DNA of 45,957 nt. It comes from Bacteroidales bacterium UBA1064 (GTDB lineage: Bacteria > Bacteroidota > Bacteroidia > Bacteroidales > Tenuifilaceae). The notes beneath the pieces were generated by a model. The model was not told the origin of the DNA, did no database searches, and saw nothing but the letters and a program-made list of their open reading frames with translations. Where the stretch lies: contig DCDD01000204.1 of the NCBI GenBank assembly GCA_002316235.1, forward strand, positions 1 to 45,957, given 5' to 3'. The position numbers and the translations under genes were made by a program. Below are positions 27,608-35,413 of the stretch, piece by piece. How positions within the stretch are numbered: position 1 is the first letter of the stretch; each line of letters opens with the position of its first letter.

Positions 27608-28195
27608 TTATAGGTTTTCGTCGTTGTCGTCCTCATCAATTTCAATGGGGATGGTTACGGCCAGGATAAAGAAGTGGCGGTTATTCTCATATGGGACAAA
27701 GTGGTAGTATAGCTTTCGCTTTGATTTGCGGGCAATGTCAATTAGACCTAATCCAGCGCCCCCTTTTTCGGTAAGCTCACCGCCAATCATTTGTTGAAGA
27801 AATAAACTTTTAAGCTCGGTGGGGGAAGCGTTGTTTAGGCTGATAAGGCGTTCCTCCAGGGGTGCCATTTTGTCGTTCCGAATTAGGTTCCCCGTTACAA
27901 TGAAAAAAGAATCCTTTTCCCTTCCTACCACAAACAACCCGTTTCCTATTTGCCTTTCCTTTTCGTCATAGTCGTCGGAGTGCTTGGTGATGTTTTGAAG
28001 ACATTCTATCATGATGTGGAAAACCCGCTTACGTATTGACGTGGGGACATCCATATCGGAGATTTTACGGTTGGCCATAAAGGCAAACGAACGCATAATC
28101 TGGTGGTTCATCTCACCCTTATATATAAGGGGAAAACCACTAGAGGCAATTTCGCTTGCCAGGGTAGATTTTATGAAATAAATGATGTTATCCAT
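27608..28195 (-). CDS. SiaB-family protein kinase (DUF6272-like)
   Basis: A small cytosolic GHKL-type kinase related to SiaB of the SiaABCD pathway, where SiaB phosphorylates the partner-switch protein SiaC and the SpoIIE-type phosphatase SiaA reverses it. ATP-site features are the N-box-like MIECLQNITKHSDD, the glycine box EKGGAGLGLIDIARKS and a C-terminal strand. No histidine phosphotransfer domain or membrane segment is present. The 195-aa length fits the family. The SpoIIE-domain sensor two genes downstream would be a natural antagonist, but no SiaC-like (DUF1987) gene is seen in the window. Acidic residues dominate the C-terminus (IDEDDNDENL). Confidence 0.82.
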   Translation of the reverse strand: MDNIIYFIKSTLASEIASSGFPLIYKGEMNHQIMRSFAFMANRKISDMDVPTSIRKRVFHIMIECLQNITKHSDDYDEKERQIGNGLFVVGREKDSFFIVTGNLIRNDKMAPLEERLISLNNASPTELKSLFLQQMIGGELTEKGGAGLGLIDIARKSKRKLYYHFVPYENNRHFFILAVTIPIEIDEDDNDENL

Positions 28196-28250
28196 TCAGG
28201 AAAATGAAGGTTGAAGATATGAAATTTCTTCATTTCAATTCATCTCTTGG

Positions 28251-28337
28251 TAGGTAAATATAGGTAAATAATTTATGAATACTATAAATTATTGGATAAA
28301 ACGCTCATTTTATCCAACGAAAAATTTATCCAACGAA
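28251..28337. repeat. Dense repeat cluster between the siaB-like gene and manA
   Basis: Four elements are packed here. A 10-bp unit TAGGTAAATA occurs twice in direct contact (28251-28260, 28261-28270). AATAATTTAT (28267-28276) is inverted at 28284-28293. TTGGATAAAA (28292-28301) is inverted at 28308-28317. TTTATCCAACGAA occurs at 28309-28321 and again at 28325-28337, the second copy covering the last codons and stop of manA. Some hairpins overlap and would exclude each other. They could act in manA 3'-end formation or in control of the siaB-like gene 55 bases to the left. Confidence 0.6.
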
Positions 28338-29315
28338 TACTTCGATAATTGTACATGTAGAAACAGGTTGTAGGCTGATATTTTTTATTTCTGCAGGAAT
28401 AAGCATGGTTTCGCCTGTTGCTATTTTTTCTTTTCCATTGGGATAGTTTACCAGGACATCGCCTGCGAGGCAGATGTACAGCACAAAGGAGTCTATCATG
28501 AAGTAATCCCTTTTAAGGGGTTGGGTAAGGGTTAGCTTGTTTACGGTAAAGTAGGGGCAGCTGGCAAGCTCTATGGGAGTGTTAAGGCTTTCAGTAATAT
28601 TTCTTTTGGGGTTTGAAACCTTGCTAAAATCAATGGCATCCAAAGCCAGGCTGGTGTGAAGTTCACGAGGTTTCCCAGTCTCGTCTAGCCTGTCCCAATC
28701 ATAAATTCGATAGGTAATATCGGATGTTTGCTGTATTTCGAGTAGCAAAACACCCCGCCCAATAGCGTGAACTCTACCTGCAGGAATGTAGTAAACATCC
28801 CCTGCAAGGGCTGTTTCCACGTTGAGGAGGTCGGTAAGTTTCCCAGTCGATAGGCTCTCCAGGTACTCCTCTCGTGTAACATCCCGGTTAAATCCGGTAA
28901 TGATTTTAGCGCCAGGATCGGCATCTATCACATACCACATCTCGGTTTTCCCGTAGGCATGGTGCCGTTCTCTTGCCAGCTCGTCGTTTGGGTGTACCTG
29001 GATGGATAGGTTGTCGGAGGCGTCAATGAACTTTACCAGGAGCGGAAGCTCTATCCCAAACTTTTCATAAACCGAATTGCCTACCAGATCCCCCATGTAT
29101 ATTTCAACCAGCTCCTCCAGGTTGTTCCCCTCCAGGAAGCCGTTGGCTATTACCGAAATATTATCGCCAACTGCCGATACTTCCCAACTCTCGCCACAAT
29201 TTGAAATATTCTTGGGAATGTTTTTGTTTAGCCTTTGCCGAAGCTTGTTACCGCCCCATATTCTAGGCTTGAATATCGGTTTAAACCTGAGTGGATACAA
29301 ACCCTTGTTCTCCAT
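28326..29315 (-). CDS. manA: Mannose-6-phosphate isomerase, class I-like
   Basis: A zinc enzyme interconverting mannose 6-phosphate and fructose 6-phosphate in the cytosol, feeding GDP-mannose synthesis or mannose use. Cupin motifs with the metal ligands are visible: LSIQVHPNDELARERH (Gln and His), GKTEMWYVI (Glu) and PAGRVHAIGRGVLLLEIQQ (His), followed by the catalytic-region Arg in SDITYRIYDWDR. At 329 aa it is the compact form common in Firmicutes and Bacteroidota, with a small C-terminal cupin-like domain. It is a single leftward gene, divergent from udk. Its last codons are duplicated just past the stop. Confidence 0.93.
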   Translation of the reverse strand: MENKGLYPLRFKPIFKPRIWGGNKLRQRLNKNIPKNISNCGESWEVSAVGDNISVIANGFLEGNNLEELVEIYMGDLVGNSVYEKFGIELPLLVKFIDASDNLSIQVHPNDELARERHHAYGKTEMWYVIDADPGAKIITGFNRDVTREEYLESLSTGKLTDLLNVETALAGDVYYIPAGRVHAIGRGVLLLEIQQTSDITYRIYDWDRLDETGKPRELHTSLALDAIDFSKVSNPKRNITESLNTPIELASCPYFTVNKLTLTQPLKRDYFMIDSFVLYICLAGDVLVNYPNGKEKIATGETMLIPAEIKNISLQPVSTCTIIEVFVG

Positions 29316-29372
29316 GATGAAAGTTTTCCTATTCGATTACAAATTAATTGAAAATTTTTAACTTCGTTAGTT

Positions 29373-29380
29373 TACCTTTG
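29373..29380 (+). promoter_or_regulatory. Candidate -7 box for udk
   Basis: TACCTTTG matches TAnnTTTG, 25 bases before the udk ATG. A TTG at 29348-29350 lies 22 bases upstream, slightly further than the usual -33 spacing. Confidence 0.45.
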
Positions 29381-29405
29381 TCTATTATTTATTAACAGCC
29401 ATCGT

Positions 29406-30029
29406 ATGCTTATTGTTGGAATAGCCGGCGGGACAGGATCTGGAAAAACAACCGTTGTCAACCGTATTATAGACCTGTTGCCTAAGGGCGAAGTGGTTGT
29501 TCTGCCCCAGGACGCATACTATCGTGATAGCTCACATTTGCCCTTGGAGCAAAGGCAGGAGATAAATTTTGATCATCCCGATTCCATTGAGTTTGAACTG
29601 CTGGTAGAACATGTAAAATTGCTAAAGGAGGGCAAGGCAGTTGAGCAGCCCATTTACTCCTACCTAACCTGCACCAGAGCCAAGGAAACCATCACCATTA
29701 AACCACGCCACGTGGTAATCATTGAGGGTATATTGATTTTTACCTGCCCCGAACTTCGCAACCTGCTGGATATTAAGGTTTTTGTTGATGCCGATGCCGA
29801 CGATCGCCTTTCGCGTGTTATTGCACGGGATATTGTGGAGCGTGGGCGCTCGGTAAACAAGGTGCTCGATCGGTACGAGAAAACAGTTAAACCCATGCAT
29901 CTTCAGTTTATTGAGCCCACCAAGCGGTATGCCGATATCATTGTGCCACAGGGAGGGAATAATGCAGTTGCTATTAGCATTCTTGCTTCCATTATCGAGA
30001 AGACTCTTAGGAATCATAATCTTGTGTAG
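29406..30029 (+). CDS. udk: Uridine kinase
   Basis: Phosphorylates uridine and cytidine to UMP and CMP in pyrimidine salvage. The P-loop is GGTGSGKTT at residues 8-16. The family motifs LPQDAYYRD, NFDHPDSIEF, HVVIIEGILIF and the lid-region RDIVERGRSVNKVLDRYEKTVKPMH follow in the expected order. At 207 aa it is standard. The exonuclease gene begins two bases after its stop, so the two form a pair. Confidence 0.96.
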   Translation: MLIVGIAGGTGSGKTTVVNRIIDLLPKGEVVVLPQDAYYRDSSHLPLEQRQEINFDHPDSIEFELLVEHVKLLKEGKAVEQPIYSYLTCTRAKETITIKPRHVVIIEGILIFTCPELRNLLDIKVFVDADADDRLSRVIARDIVERGRSVNKVLDRYEKTVKPMHLQFIEPTKRYADIIVPQGGNNAVAISILASIIEKTLRNHNLV

Positions 30030-30031
30030 CC

Positions 30032-30754
30032 ATGCTTAAAGATGTTTCTCCGGAAAATATTCTTTTCCTCGACATCGAAACGGTACCGGCCTATCCGGCC
30101 TATACCGATTTGCCCGAAGCTGACCGTAAACTCTGGGATAAAAAGGCAGCTCAGCTGGTTAAGGATCATGAAACTGCAGCCGATATTTACGGAAGGGCCG
30201 GAATTTATGCCGAGTTTGGAAAAATTATTTGCATATCAACTGGTCTGGTCGTCTCAAAAGCAGAGGAGCGATTCTTTAGGATTAAATCATTTTTTGGTAT
30301 CGATGAGAAAATCCTACTCGCCGATTTTGCCGAAATGCTTACCCGGTTTGAAAAGCGTAAGGATGTTAACCTATGCGCCCACAACGGTAAGGAATTTGAT
30401 TTTCCCTATATAGCCCGTCGGATGCTTGTTAACGACATTAGAATTCCCGACATACTCGACGTGTCGGGCAAAAAACCATGGGAGGTTAGGTTTCTTGATA
30501 CCATGGAGCTGTGGAAGTTTGGCGACAACAAGCACTACACGTCGCTTAACCTTTTAACCCATATCTTTGGAATTCCTTCACCAAAGGATGATATTGACGG
30601 CAGTCAGGTTGCCGAGTGTTACTATCTTCAGAACGATCTGAACCGGATAGCCACTTACTGCGAGAAGGATACCCTTGCTGTTGCCCAGCTTTTCATGCGG
30701 TATAAAGGGTTACCACAGATTGCCCCCGAAAACGTGGAGAGGGTAAATGGTTAG
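30032..30754 (+). CDS. Predicted 3'-5' exonuclease, PolB-type DEDDy
   Basis: A predicted DNA polymerase B-like 3'-5' exonuclease acting without a polymerase domain. The three exonuclease motifs are seen: ExoI LFLDIETVP (Asp and Glu), ExoII LCAHNGKEFDFPYIARR (Asp), and ExoIII TYCEKDTLAVAQLF, with the Tyr and Asp of the DEDDy class. At 240 aa it is a stand-alone protein found widely in Bacteroidota. It may act in DNA repair, but no pathway is shown by neighbours. Its stop codon overlaps that of the convergent hydrolase gene by four bases. Confidence 0.87.
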   Translation: MLKDVSPENILFLDIETVPAYPAYTDLPEADRKLWDKKAAQLVKDHETAADIYGRAGIYAEFGKIICISTGLVVSKAEERFFRIKSFFGIDEKILLADFAEMLTRFEKRKDVNLCAHNGKEFDFPYIARRMLVNDIRIPDILDVSGKKPWEVRFLDTMELWKFGDNKHYTSLNLLTHIFGIPSPKDDIDGSQVAECYYLQNDLNRIATYCEKDTLAVAQLFMRYKGLPQIAPENVERVNG

Positions 30755-31554
30755 CCTTTCTGCAGAAATTCCAATATGCTTTTTGTGAACGCCTCGGGTT
30801 GTTCGGCATGAAGCCAATGGGTTGCATTTCTAATAGTTACCAAGCGGCAATCAGGGTAGTAATCGGTTAGCCGAACTTCGCTATTCTCCGGTAAATAGTT
30901 TGAGTTTTCTCCCTTTACGAATAGCACTCGGGTTGGGGATTTCTTACCGCACTCCAGATTTACCCCCGTTATCAGCTCCCTTAAACTACTTTCGAGAACC
31001 GGTAGGTTAAGGCACCAGCTGTAGCTCCCCGAAGCGTCTCTTTTTAAGTTTTTTAGTAGAAACTGCCTCAACTTTTGGCTGGGAATGCTACCTGTGAGCA
31101 TTTTTTCGGCCTCGTAGCGCGACTTTATTGATGTAAGCGGAAGGCTTAGCATACCCTTAATTATAGATGAATGCTCTGCAAGCGACAACCTGAAAACCTC
31201 GTCGTTTGGCTGGTATGGCCAAGGAGCTATATCAGCAACAACTAGCGATTTTACCATGTTGGGAAACAACGACTGGTAGAGCATGGCGGTTCGGCCTCCC
31301 ATGGAGTGCCCCAGCAGGTGAAAGTTGTCAATTCTCAAATTGTCAACCAGCTCGGCTAAATCGTTCGCCATATCCGGGTATGTATGGCTGCTGGAATGTG
31401 GACTTTGCCCATGGTTACGTTGGTCGGGAAGGATTATCCTATGGTTTGCGCTTAACCTTTTGGCTATTCCCATCCAGTTGTCGGACGAACCATAAAGCCC
31501 GTGTAGTATGACGAGCGGAAAACCTTTGCCTAGTTCCCGGTAAAAAAGTTTCAT
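30751..31554 (-). CDS. Alpha/beta hydrolase (YbfF/esterase-like)
   Basis: A cytosolic alpha/beta-hydrolase of the YbfF-type esterase group. The oxyanion region ILHGLYGSSDNWMG, the strand RIILPDQRNHGQSPHS, the nucleophile elbow GHSMGGRTAM and the catalytic His in RNATHWLHAEQP are all visible. The 267-aa length is normal. The substrate is unknown; acyl-CoA or short esters are typical for relatives. Its ATG overlaps the pdxJ stop by one base (31554), so it is translated from the pdxJ message. Confidence 0.88.
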   Translation of the reverse strand: MKLFYRELGKGFPLVILHGLYGSSDNWMGIAKRLSANHRIILPDQRNHGQSPHSSSHTYPDMANDLAELVDNLRIDNFHLLGHSMGGRTAMLYQSLFPNMVKSLVVADIAPWPYQPNDEVFRLSLAEHSSIIKGMLSLPLTSIKSRYEAEKMLTGSIPSQKLRQFLLKNLKRDASGSYSWCLNLPVLESSLRELITGVNLECGKKSPTRVLFVKGENSNYLPENSEVRLTDYYPDCRLVTIRNATHWLHAEQPEAFTKSILEFLQKG

Positions 31555-32270
31555 CAGCTGCGAAGCTGTTGCAGGTATAGCTGAATGGTGTTTTCGAGTC
31601 CGTAGTATAGCGCATCGCTAATGAGGGCATGACCAATCGAAACCTCAAGCAGGTTGGGTATATGCCTGTTAAAGTAGCTTAGGTTCTCAAGATTCAAATC
31701 ATGGCCGGCATTAAGCCCTAATCCCACCTGCTTGGCAGCATCGGCTGCAGTAATAAATGGCTCTATGGCTTTTTCAGGGTTTACTTTAAACATGGATGCG
31801 TAGGGTTCGGTGTAGAGTTCTACCCTGTCTGTTCCGGTATCAGCAGCATGCTTCACCATTTCCGGATCGGCATTAACAAAGATGGAAGTTCGTATTCCCT
31901 CCCGTTTAAAAGTTGCTACCATTCGTTTCAATAAATCCTTATTATTTATGGTATCCCAACCGGAGCTGGAGGTTATAGCATCGGGCGGATCGGGAACTAG
32001 GGTTACCTGTTGGGGCTTTACGCTGAGTACCAGCTCTATGAACGACTCAACGGGATAGCCTTCAATGTTGAACTCTGTAGTGATGATTGGCTTTATGTCC
32101 CTGACATCCTGATATCGAATGTGCCTTTCGTCTGGCCGTGGGTGAACGGTGATTCCCTCTGCTCCAAAACGCTGGCAATCTATGGCGGCTTTTAGCACAT
32201 CGGGGATATTTCCACCCCGGGCATTCCTAAGTGTTGCAATTTTGTTTATATTTACACTCAAACGTGTCAT
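31554..32270 (-). CDS. pdxJ: Pyridoxine 5'-phosphate synthase
   Basis: Condenses 1-deoxyxylulose 5-phosphate with 3-amino-2-oxopropyl phosphate to form pyridoxine 5'-phosphate, the last ring-closing step of the DXP-dependent vitamin B6 route. Family sequences are LSVNINKIATLRNARGG at the start, then ITVHPRPDERHIRYQDV, QVTLVPDPPDAITSSSGWD, RVELYTEPYA, LGLNAGHDLNLENL and EVSIGHALISDALYYGL. The length of 238 aa is right. It is first in a leftward pair with the hydrolase and diverges from the CBS gene with only 61 bases between starts. Confidence 0.97.
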   Translation of the reverse strand: MTRLSVNINKIATLRNARGGNIPDVLKAAIDCQRFGAEGITVHPRPDERHIRYQDVRDIKPIITTEFNIEGYPVESFIELVLSVKPQQVTLVPDPPDAITSSSGWDTINNKDLLKRMVATFKREGIRTSIFVNADPEMVKHAADTGTDRVELYTEPYASMFKVNPEKAIEPFITAADAAKQVGLGLNAGHDLNLENLSYFNRHIPNLLEVSIGHALISDALYYGLENTIQLYLQQLRS

Positions 32271-32289
32271 ACCAGAATCTTGATATAGT

Positions 32290-32297
32290 TAACTTTG
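32290..32297 (+). promoter_or_regulatory. Candidate -7 box for the CBS gene
   Basis: TAACTTTG matches TAnnTTTG, 34 bases before the ATG at 32332. It is only two bases from the opposing -7 box for pdxJ. Confidence 0.48.
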
Positions 32298-32299
32298 TG

Positions 32300-32307
32300 C
32301 AAAAGTA
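32300..32307 (-). promoter_or_regulatory. Candidate -7 box for pdxJ
   Basis: The minus strand reads TACTTTTG, matching TAnnTTTG, 29 bases before the pdxJ ATG at 32270. It faces the forward box at 32290-32297, so the two polymerases would compete for the same DNA. Confidence 0.48.
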
Positions 32308-32331
32308 ACCATTTTTTTCAAGCCGCCTACC

Positions 32332-32997
32332 ATGATAGCTCTGGAGATGATTTCGGATGTTATTCCTGCCCTTAAAACTTCGGATACGGGCCAAACAGCT
32401 CTAAACTGGATGGATATTTTCAAAGTTTCACACCTACCCATTGTTAACAACAAGGAGTTTTTAGGGTTGGTTTCAGAATCGGACATTTACGATTTGAACA
32501 TGCCCGATGAACCCCTAGGTAACCATTACCTATCGCTAAATAGCCCTTATGTTATTGAGGACCAGCACATATTTGAAGTTATGGAAGTGCTTTCGCGTCT
32601 GAAGTTATCGCTGGTGCCCGTTTTAGATAGCGGTAAGAACTACCTTGGCGTGATTACCCTGATGGAGCTGCTGCACTACTTTGCCGTAGAATCGGGAATA
32701 AGCCTGCAGGGGGGCATAGTGGTGCTGGAAATGAATGCCAACGATTTCTCCATGTCTCAGGTTTGCCAAATTGTTGAGGGAAACGATGCAAAAATTCTTG
32801 CCGCCTACGTTACCCCGCACCCCAACTCCACCAGGATGGAGCTTACCCTAAAGTTGAATGTTACCGATTTGACGTCTATCAGGCAAACGTTCAACAGGTA
32901 CAACTACACCGTTAAAGCTTCGTTTCTTAAGCAGGATGATGAGGCCGACATGCTGAACGATAGGATTAATTTTCTTTTTCGCTATCTCGACATATAA
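32332..32997 (+). CDS. CBS-pair domain protein (AcuB-like)
   Basis: A small cytosolic regulatory protein. Residues ~1-125 hold two CBS motifs (IFKVSHLPIVNNKEFLGLVS and LKLSLVPVLDSGKNYLGVIT), which usually bind adenosyl ligands such as AMP, ATP or NAD derivatives. Residues ~135-205 look like an ACT-type domain (GIVVLEMNANDFSMSQVCQI, ARMELTLKLN-like strand near 175). The 221-aa architecture matches the AcuB-like proteins found beside nadK in Bacteroidota. It lies 18 bases upstream of NAD kinase on the same strand, so it may sense nucleotide state for that enzyme; this is inference. Confidence 0.87.
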   Translation: MIALEMISDVIPALKTSDTGQTALNWMDIFKVSHLPIVNNKEFLGLVSESDIYDLNMPDEPLGNHYLSLNSPYVIEDQHIFEVMEVLSRLKLSLVPVLDSGKNYLGVITLMELLHYFAVESGISLQGGIVVLEMNANDFSMSQVCQIVEGNDAKILAAYVTPHPNSTRMELTLKLNVTDLTSIRQTFNRYNYTVKASFLKQDDEADMLNDRINFLFRYLDI

Positions 32998-33015
32998 ACT
33001 AAACAATTCGACCCT

Positions 33016-33894
33016 ATGGTGGTTGCAATTTATGGAAAAGCGGTTGAAACGGAGTATCTTCCCTCCTTGGGTGAACTTTTTAACCAGCTGGTTGAGCATA
33101 ATGTAGAGGTTTGGGTTTACAGACCCTTCATGGAGTATCTCCTAGAAACTTTCTCGGCCAAGCTGCCTGACTTTGAAGTTTTTAATACCGGTAGCGATAT
33201 AAACGGGAAGGCTAACATACTTATCAGCATTGGGGGTGATGGCACGTTTCTTGATTCTGTTTCGTTTGTCCGGTCATCTGGCTTGCCTATTATGGGCATT
33301 AACTTTGGTAGGTTAGGTTTTCTGGCCAACATTGCCATTCCCGACATGCACAATGCCATTGATTTGCTGATTGCAGGGAGGTTTAAAGTTGAACATAGAA
33401 GCATGCTGGAAGTTGTTTCAACGCTGGAGCAATTTAACACTTTTCCATTTGGGCTGAATGATTTTACCATGCAGAAAGCTAGTTCGGGATTTCTTAAGGT
33501 GAACGCTTACGTAAATGGGGAGTACCTTTGTGCCTACTGGGCTGACGGGCTTATTGTCTCTACTCCAACCGGTTCCACGGCCTACTCGCTTAGCGTAGGC
33601 GGACCCATTGTTAGCCCAAACCTTTCTGCCCTAATCCTGTCGGCTATTGCACCTCATAACCTTACTGTGCGTCCGTTGGTAATCAGCGATGACAACATCC
33701 TACTGCTCGAGGCTGTTGGACGTGATGGCAGTGTTATGCTATCGCTGGATTCCCGAAGCATAACATGTAAGTCGCCGGTTACCGTTACCGTTAAGAAAGC
33801 TCCTTTTTTTGCCAATGTTGTCAGCATGGAGGGATCGAACTTCTATCATACCCTTAGGGGAAAGTTGCTTTGGGGGATGGATAAACGAAACTAA
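33016..33894 (+). CDS. nadK: NAD kinase
   Basis: Phosphorylates NAD+ to NADP+ using ATP or polyphosphate. The GGDGT motif lies at residues 73-77 in ISIGGDGTFLDSV. The conserved LNDFTMQK and the glycine-rich TPTGSTAYSLSVGGPIVSP follow, and the C-terminal PHNLTVRPLVISDD matches the family. At 292 aa it is typical. It is co-directional and close to the CBS-domain gene. Confidence 0.97.
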   Translation: MVVAIYGKAVETEYLPSLGELFNQLVEHNVEVWVYRPFMEYLLETFSAKLPDFEVFNTGSDINGKANILISIGGDGTFLDSVSFVRSSGLPIMGINFGRLGFLANIAIPDMHNAIDLLIAGRFKVEHRSMLEVVSTLEQFNTFPFGLNDFTMQKASSGFLKVNAYVNGEYLCAYWADGLIVSTPTGSTAYSLSVGGPIVSPNLSALILSAIAPHNLTVRPLVISDDNILLLEAVGRDGSVMLSLDSRSITCKSPVTVTVKKAPFFANVVSMEGSNFYHTLRGKLLWGMDKRN

Positions 33895-33950
33895 TGGCAG
33901 CTAAAGCTGTTGGATTGCATGGAATGGAATTTTTAAATAGTTAATTGTTA

Positions 33951-33958
33951 TATATTTG
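33951..33958 (+). promoter_or_regulatory. Candidate -7 box for the barrel/uppS unit
   Basis: TATATTTG exactly fits TAnnTTTG and lies 19 bases before ATG 33978. It probably drives the two barrel genes and uppS. Confidence 0.52.
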
Positions 33959-33977
33959 TAGTTGATAATACTGGCTA

Positions 33978-34736
33978 ATGAAGAAATCCTTTATAGTGGT
34001 AGGGATAATTCTTTTTCTTTGTCTGCCTGGCCACTCCCAGGTATGGAAACGAAATAGAATTGAAATATTTTTGGGAGTTCCCATAACCCATTACTTTGGA
34101 GATATTGGTGGGACCAGCGATCCTAGCAGTATGATGGGGATAAAGGATATCAGCATCAGGGCAATACGACCTGGTTTCTCGGGAGGGTTGGGTTACAGGC
34201 TAACTGAGCGTTTTTATGCCCAGGGTACTTTAACTTTAGGCCTTTTTGGAAACTCGGACAAGGGCTCTAGGAATGAAGCACGCAACTACGCCTTTTCTAC
34301 TTTTGGAACCGAATTAGCGGCAGTTGCGCAGTTCTACATTATACCCGAGAGCGACCAGAACTACTTCTACAGCATCATGCAGGTTCGCGGGGGTTTAAGA
34401 AAAATTAACAAACCTTTTAGCCTGTACCTTTTTGCCGGCGGTGGTGGATGTTTTTATAGGGTTAAACCCCTTAATGACCTTGTTGATTCCGATAGATTTG
34501 ACGATTCACAGCATACAGCAGTCGTAGTACCTTTTGGTCTGGGGTTTAAATATCAAATTCATTCCAGAATGTTGCTTGGAGTTGAGCTGGGAGGACGATA
34601 TGTGCTATCTGACTACCTTGACGGATTTTCACCAGAACCCTCAAAATATAATGACTTCTACTACGTTTTTAACTTCAAAGTGCACTACAGGCTTCCCAGT
34701 AATAAAATTTTAAGAAAGCCCCAATGGACATTCTAG
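33978..34736 (+). CDS. Outer-membrane beta-barrel protein of unknown function
   Basis: A signal peptide (MKKSFIVVGIILFLCLPGHSQ) precedes about 230 residues of alternating beta strands with Gly/aromatic ends, e.g. IEIFLGVPITHYFGDIGG, GGLGYRLTERFYAQGTLTLG and FKYQIHSRMLLGVELGGRY, ending in FNFKVHYRLP. This is the look of a small porin-like barrel (OMP_b-brl type). No catalytic motif is present. Its last 13 bases overlap the start of the next barrel gene, implying translational coupling. The steady position next to uppS and bamA in this cluster suggests an envelope role. Confidence 0.78.
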   Translation: MKKSFIVVGIILFLCLPGHSQVWKRNRIEIFLGVPITHYFGDIGGTSDPSSMMGIKDISIRAIRPGFSGGLGYRLTERFYAQGTLTLGLFGNSDKGSRNEARNYAFSTFGTELAAVAQFYIIPESDQNYFYSIMQVRGGLRKINKPFSLYLFAGGGGCFYRVKPLNDLVDSDRFDDSQHTAVVVPFGLGFKYQIHSRMLLGVELGGRYVLSDYLDGFSPEPSKYNDFYYVFNFKVHYRLPSNKILRKPQWTF

Positions 34737-35401
34737 CTAACAGGATATTTTTCAGTTTTTTGTCAAGTTTACTTGTTCTTTCATTTTTTTTGTTGTTGCC
34801 CTTCAAATCTCACGGCCAGGATAAAAGGGATTTTGGTGTTCAGGCGGGAAGCACATACTACTATGGCGATTTCAACGAGGCAAAACCGCTCTACCAACCC
34901 TCCTTTGCCATGGGGGTTATTTTTCGATACAACTTTAACACGCAGTACTCCATTAGGGCTTCAGCGTTGTATGGCGCAATTAAGGGAGAATCACCATCCG
35001 GTTTTTTTTTACCTTTGTCCGCCTCTACTACTTTTTCTAACACCTTACTTGAAGCGGAGGTGATGGGAGAGTTTAATTTTGTTAGCTTTAGCCCTTTAAG
35101 CACCAGGAAAAAGAAACTCTCTCCATATGTAAACATTGGGTTAGGCGTTGGCCAGCTAAGTGGGTCTGTTTTGTTCCATATCCCTTTTGGGGTAGGACTT
35201 AAGTTTTCACCCGGTAAACGGCATACGTTAGCGATGGAGTGGCGATTCCATAAAACATTCAACGATGAGCTGGATAGCTATGCTGCACCTGATGATGGTA
35301 AAACACCTTTTCTACACAATAACGACTGGTTCTCGTACATTGGGCTAATATACACCTATAGGCTTTACAACTCAGGCAATGTTTGCCCGGTGTATAAGTA
35401 A
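34724..35401 (+). CDS. DUF6089-like outer-membrane beta-barrel protein
   Basis: A signal peptide (to about residue 30, PFKSHGQ) is followed by an eight-strand-type barrel with the DUF6089-like opening DFGVQAGSTYYYGDFNEAKP and the strand FRYNFNTQYSIRASALYG. Late strands include HTLAMEWRFHKTFNDELD and DWFSYIGLIYTYRLY. At 225 aa it matches the family size. It starts inside the upstream barrel gene and ends 12 bases before uppS. The function is unknown. Confidence 0.8.
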   Translation: MDILANRIFFSFLSSLLVLSFFLLLPFKSHGQDKRDFGVQAGSTYYYGDFNEAKPLYQPSFAMGVIFRYNFNTQYSIRASALYGAIKGESPSGFFLPLSASTTFSNTLLEAEVMGEFNFVSFSPLSTRKKKLSPYVNIGLGVGQLSGSVLFHIPFGVGLKFSPGKRHTLAMEWRFHKTFNDELDSYAAPDDGKTPFLHNNDWFSYIGLIYTYRLYNSGNVCPVYK

Positions 35402-35413
35402 CTTTTTTTTACT

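Noticed and set aside
28251..28337. CRISPR array
   Set aside because: The repeats are only 10-13 bp, occur two or three times and have no spacers of regular length.
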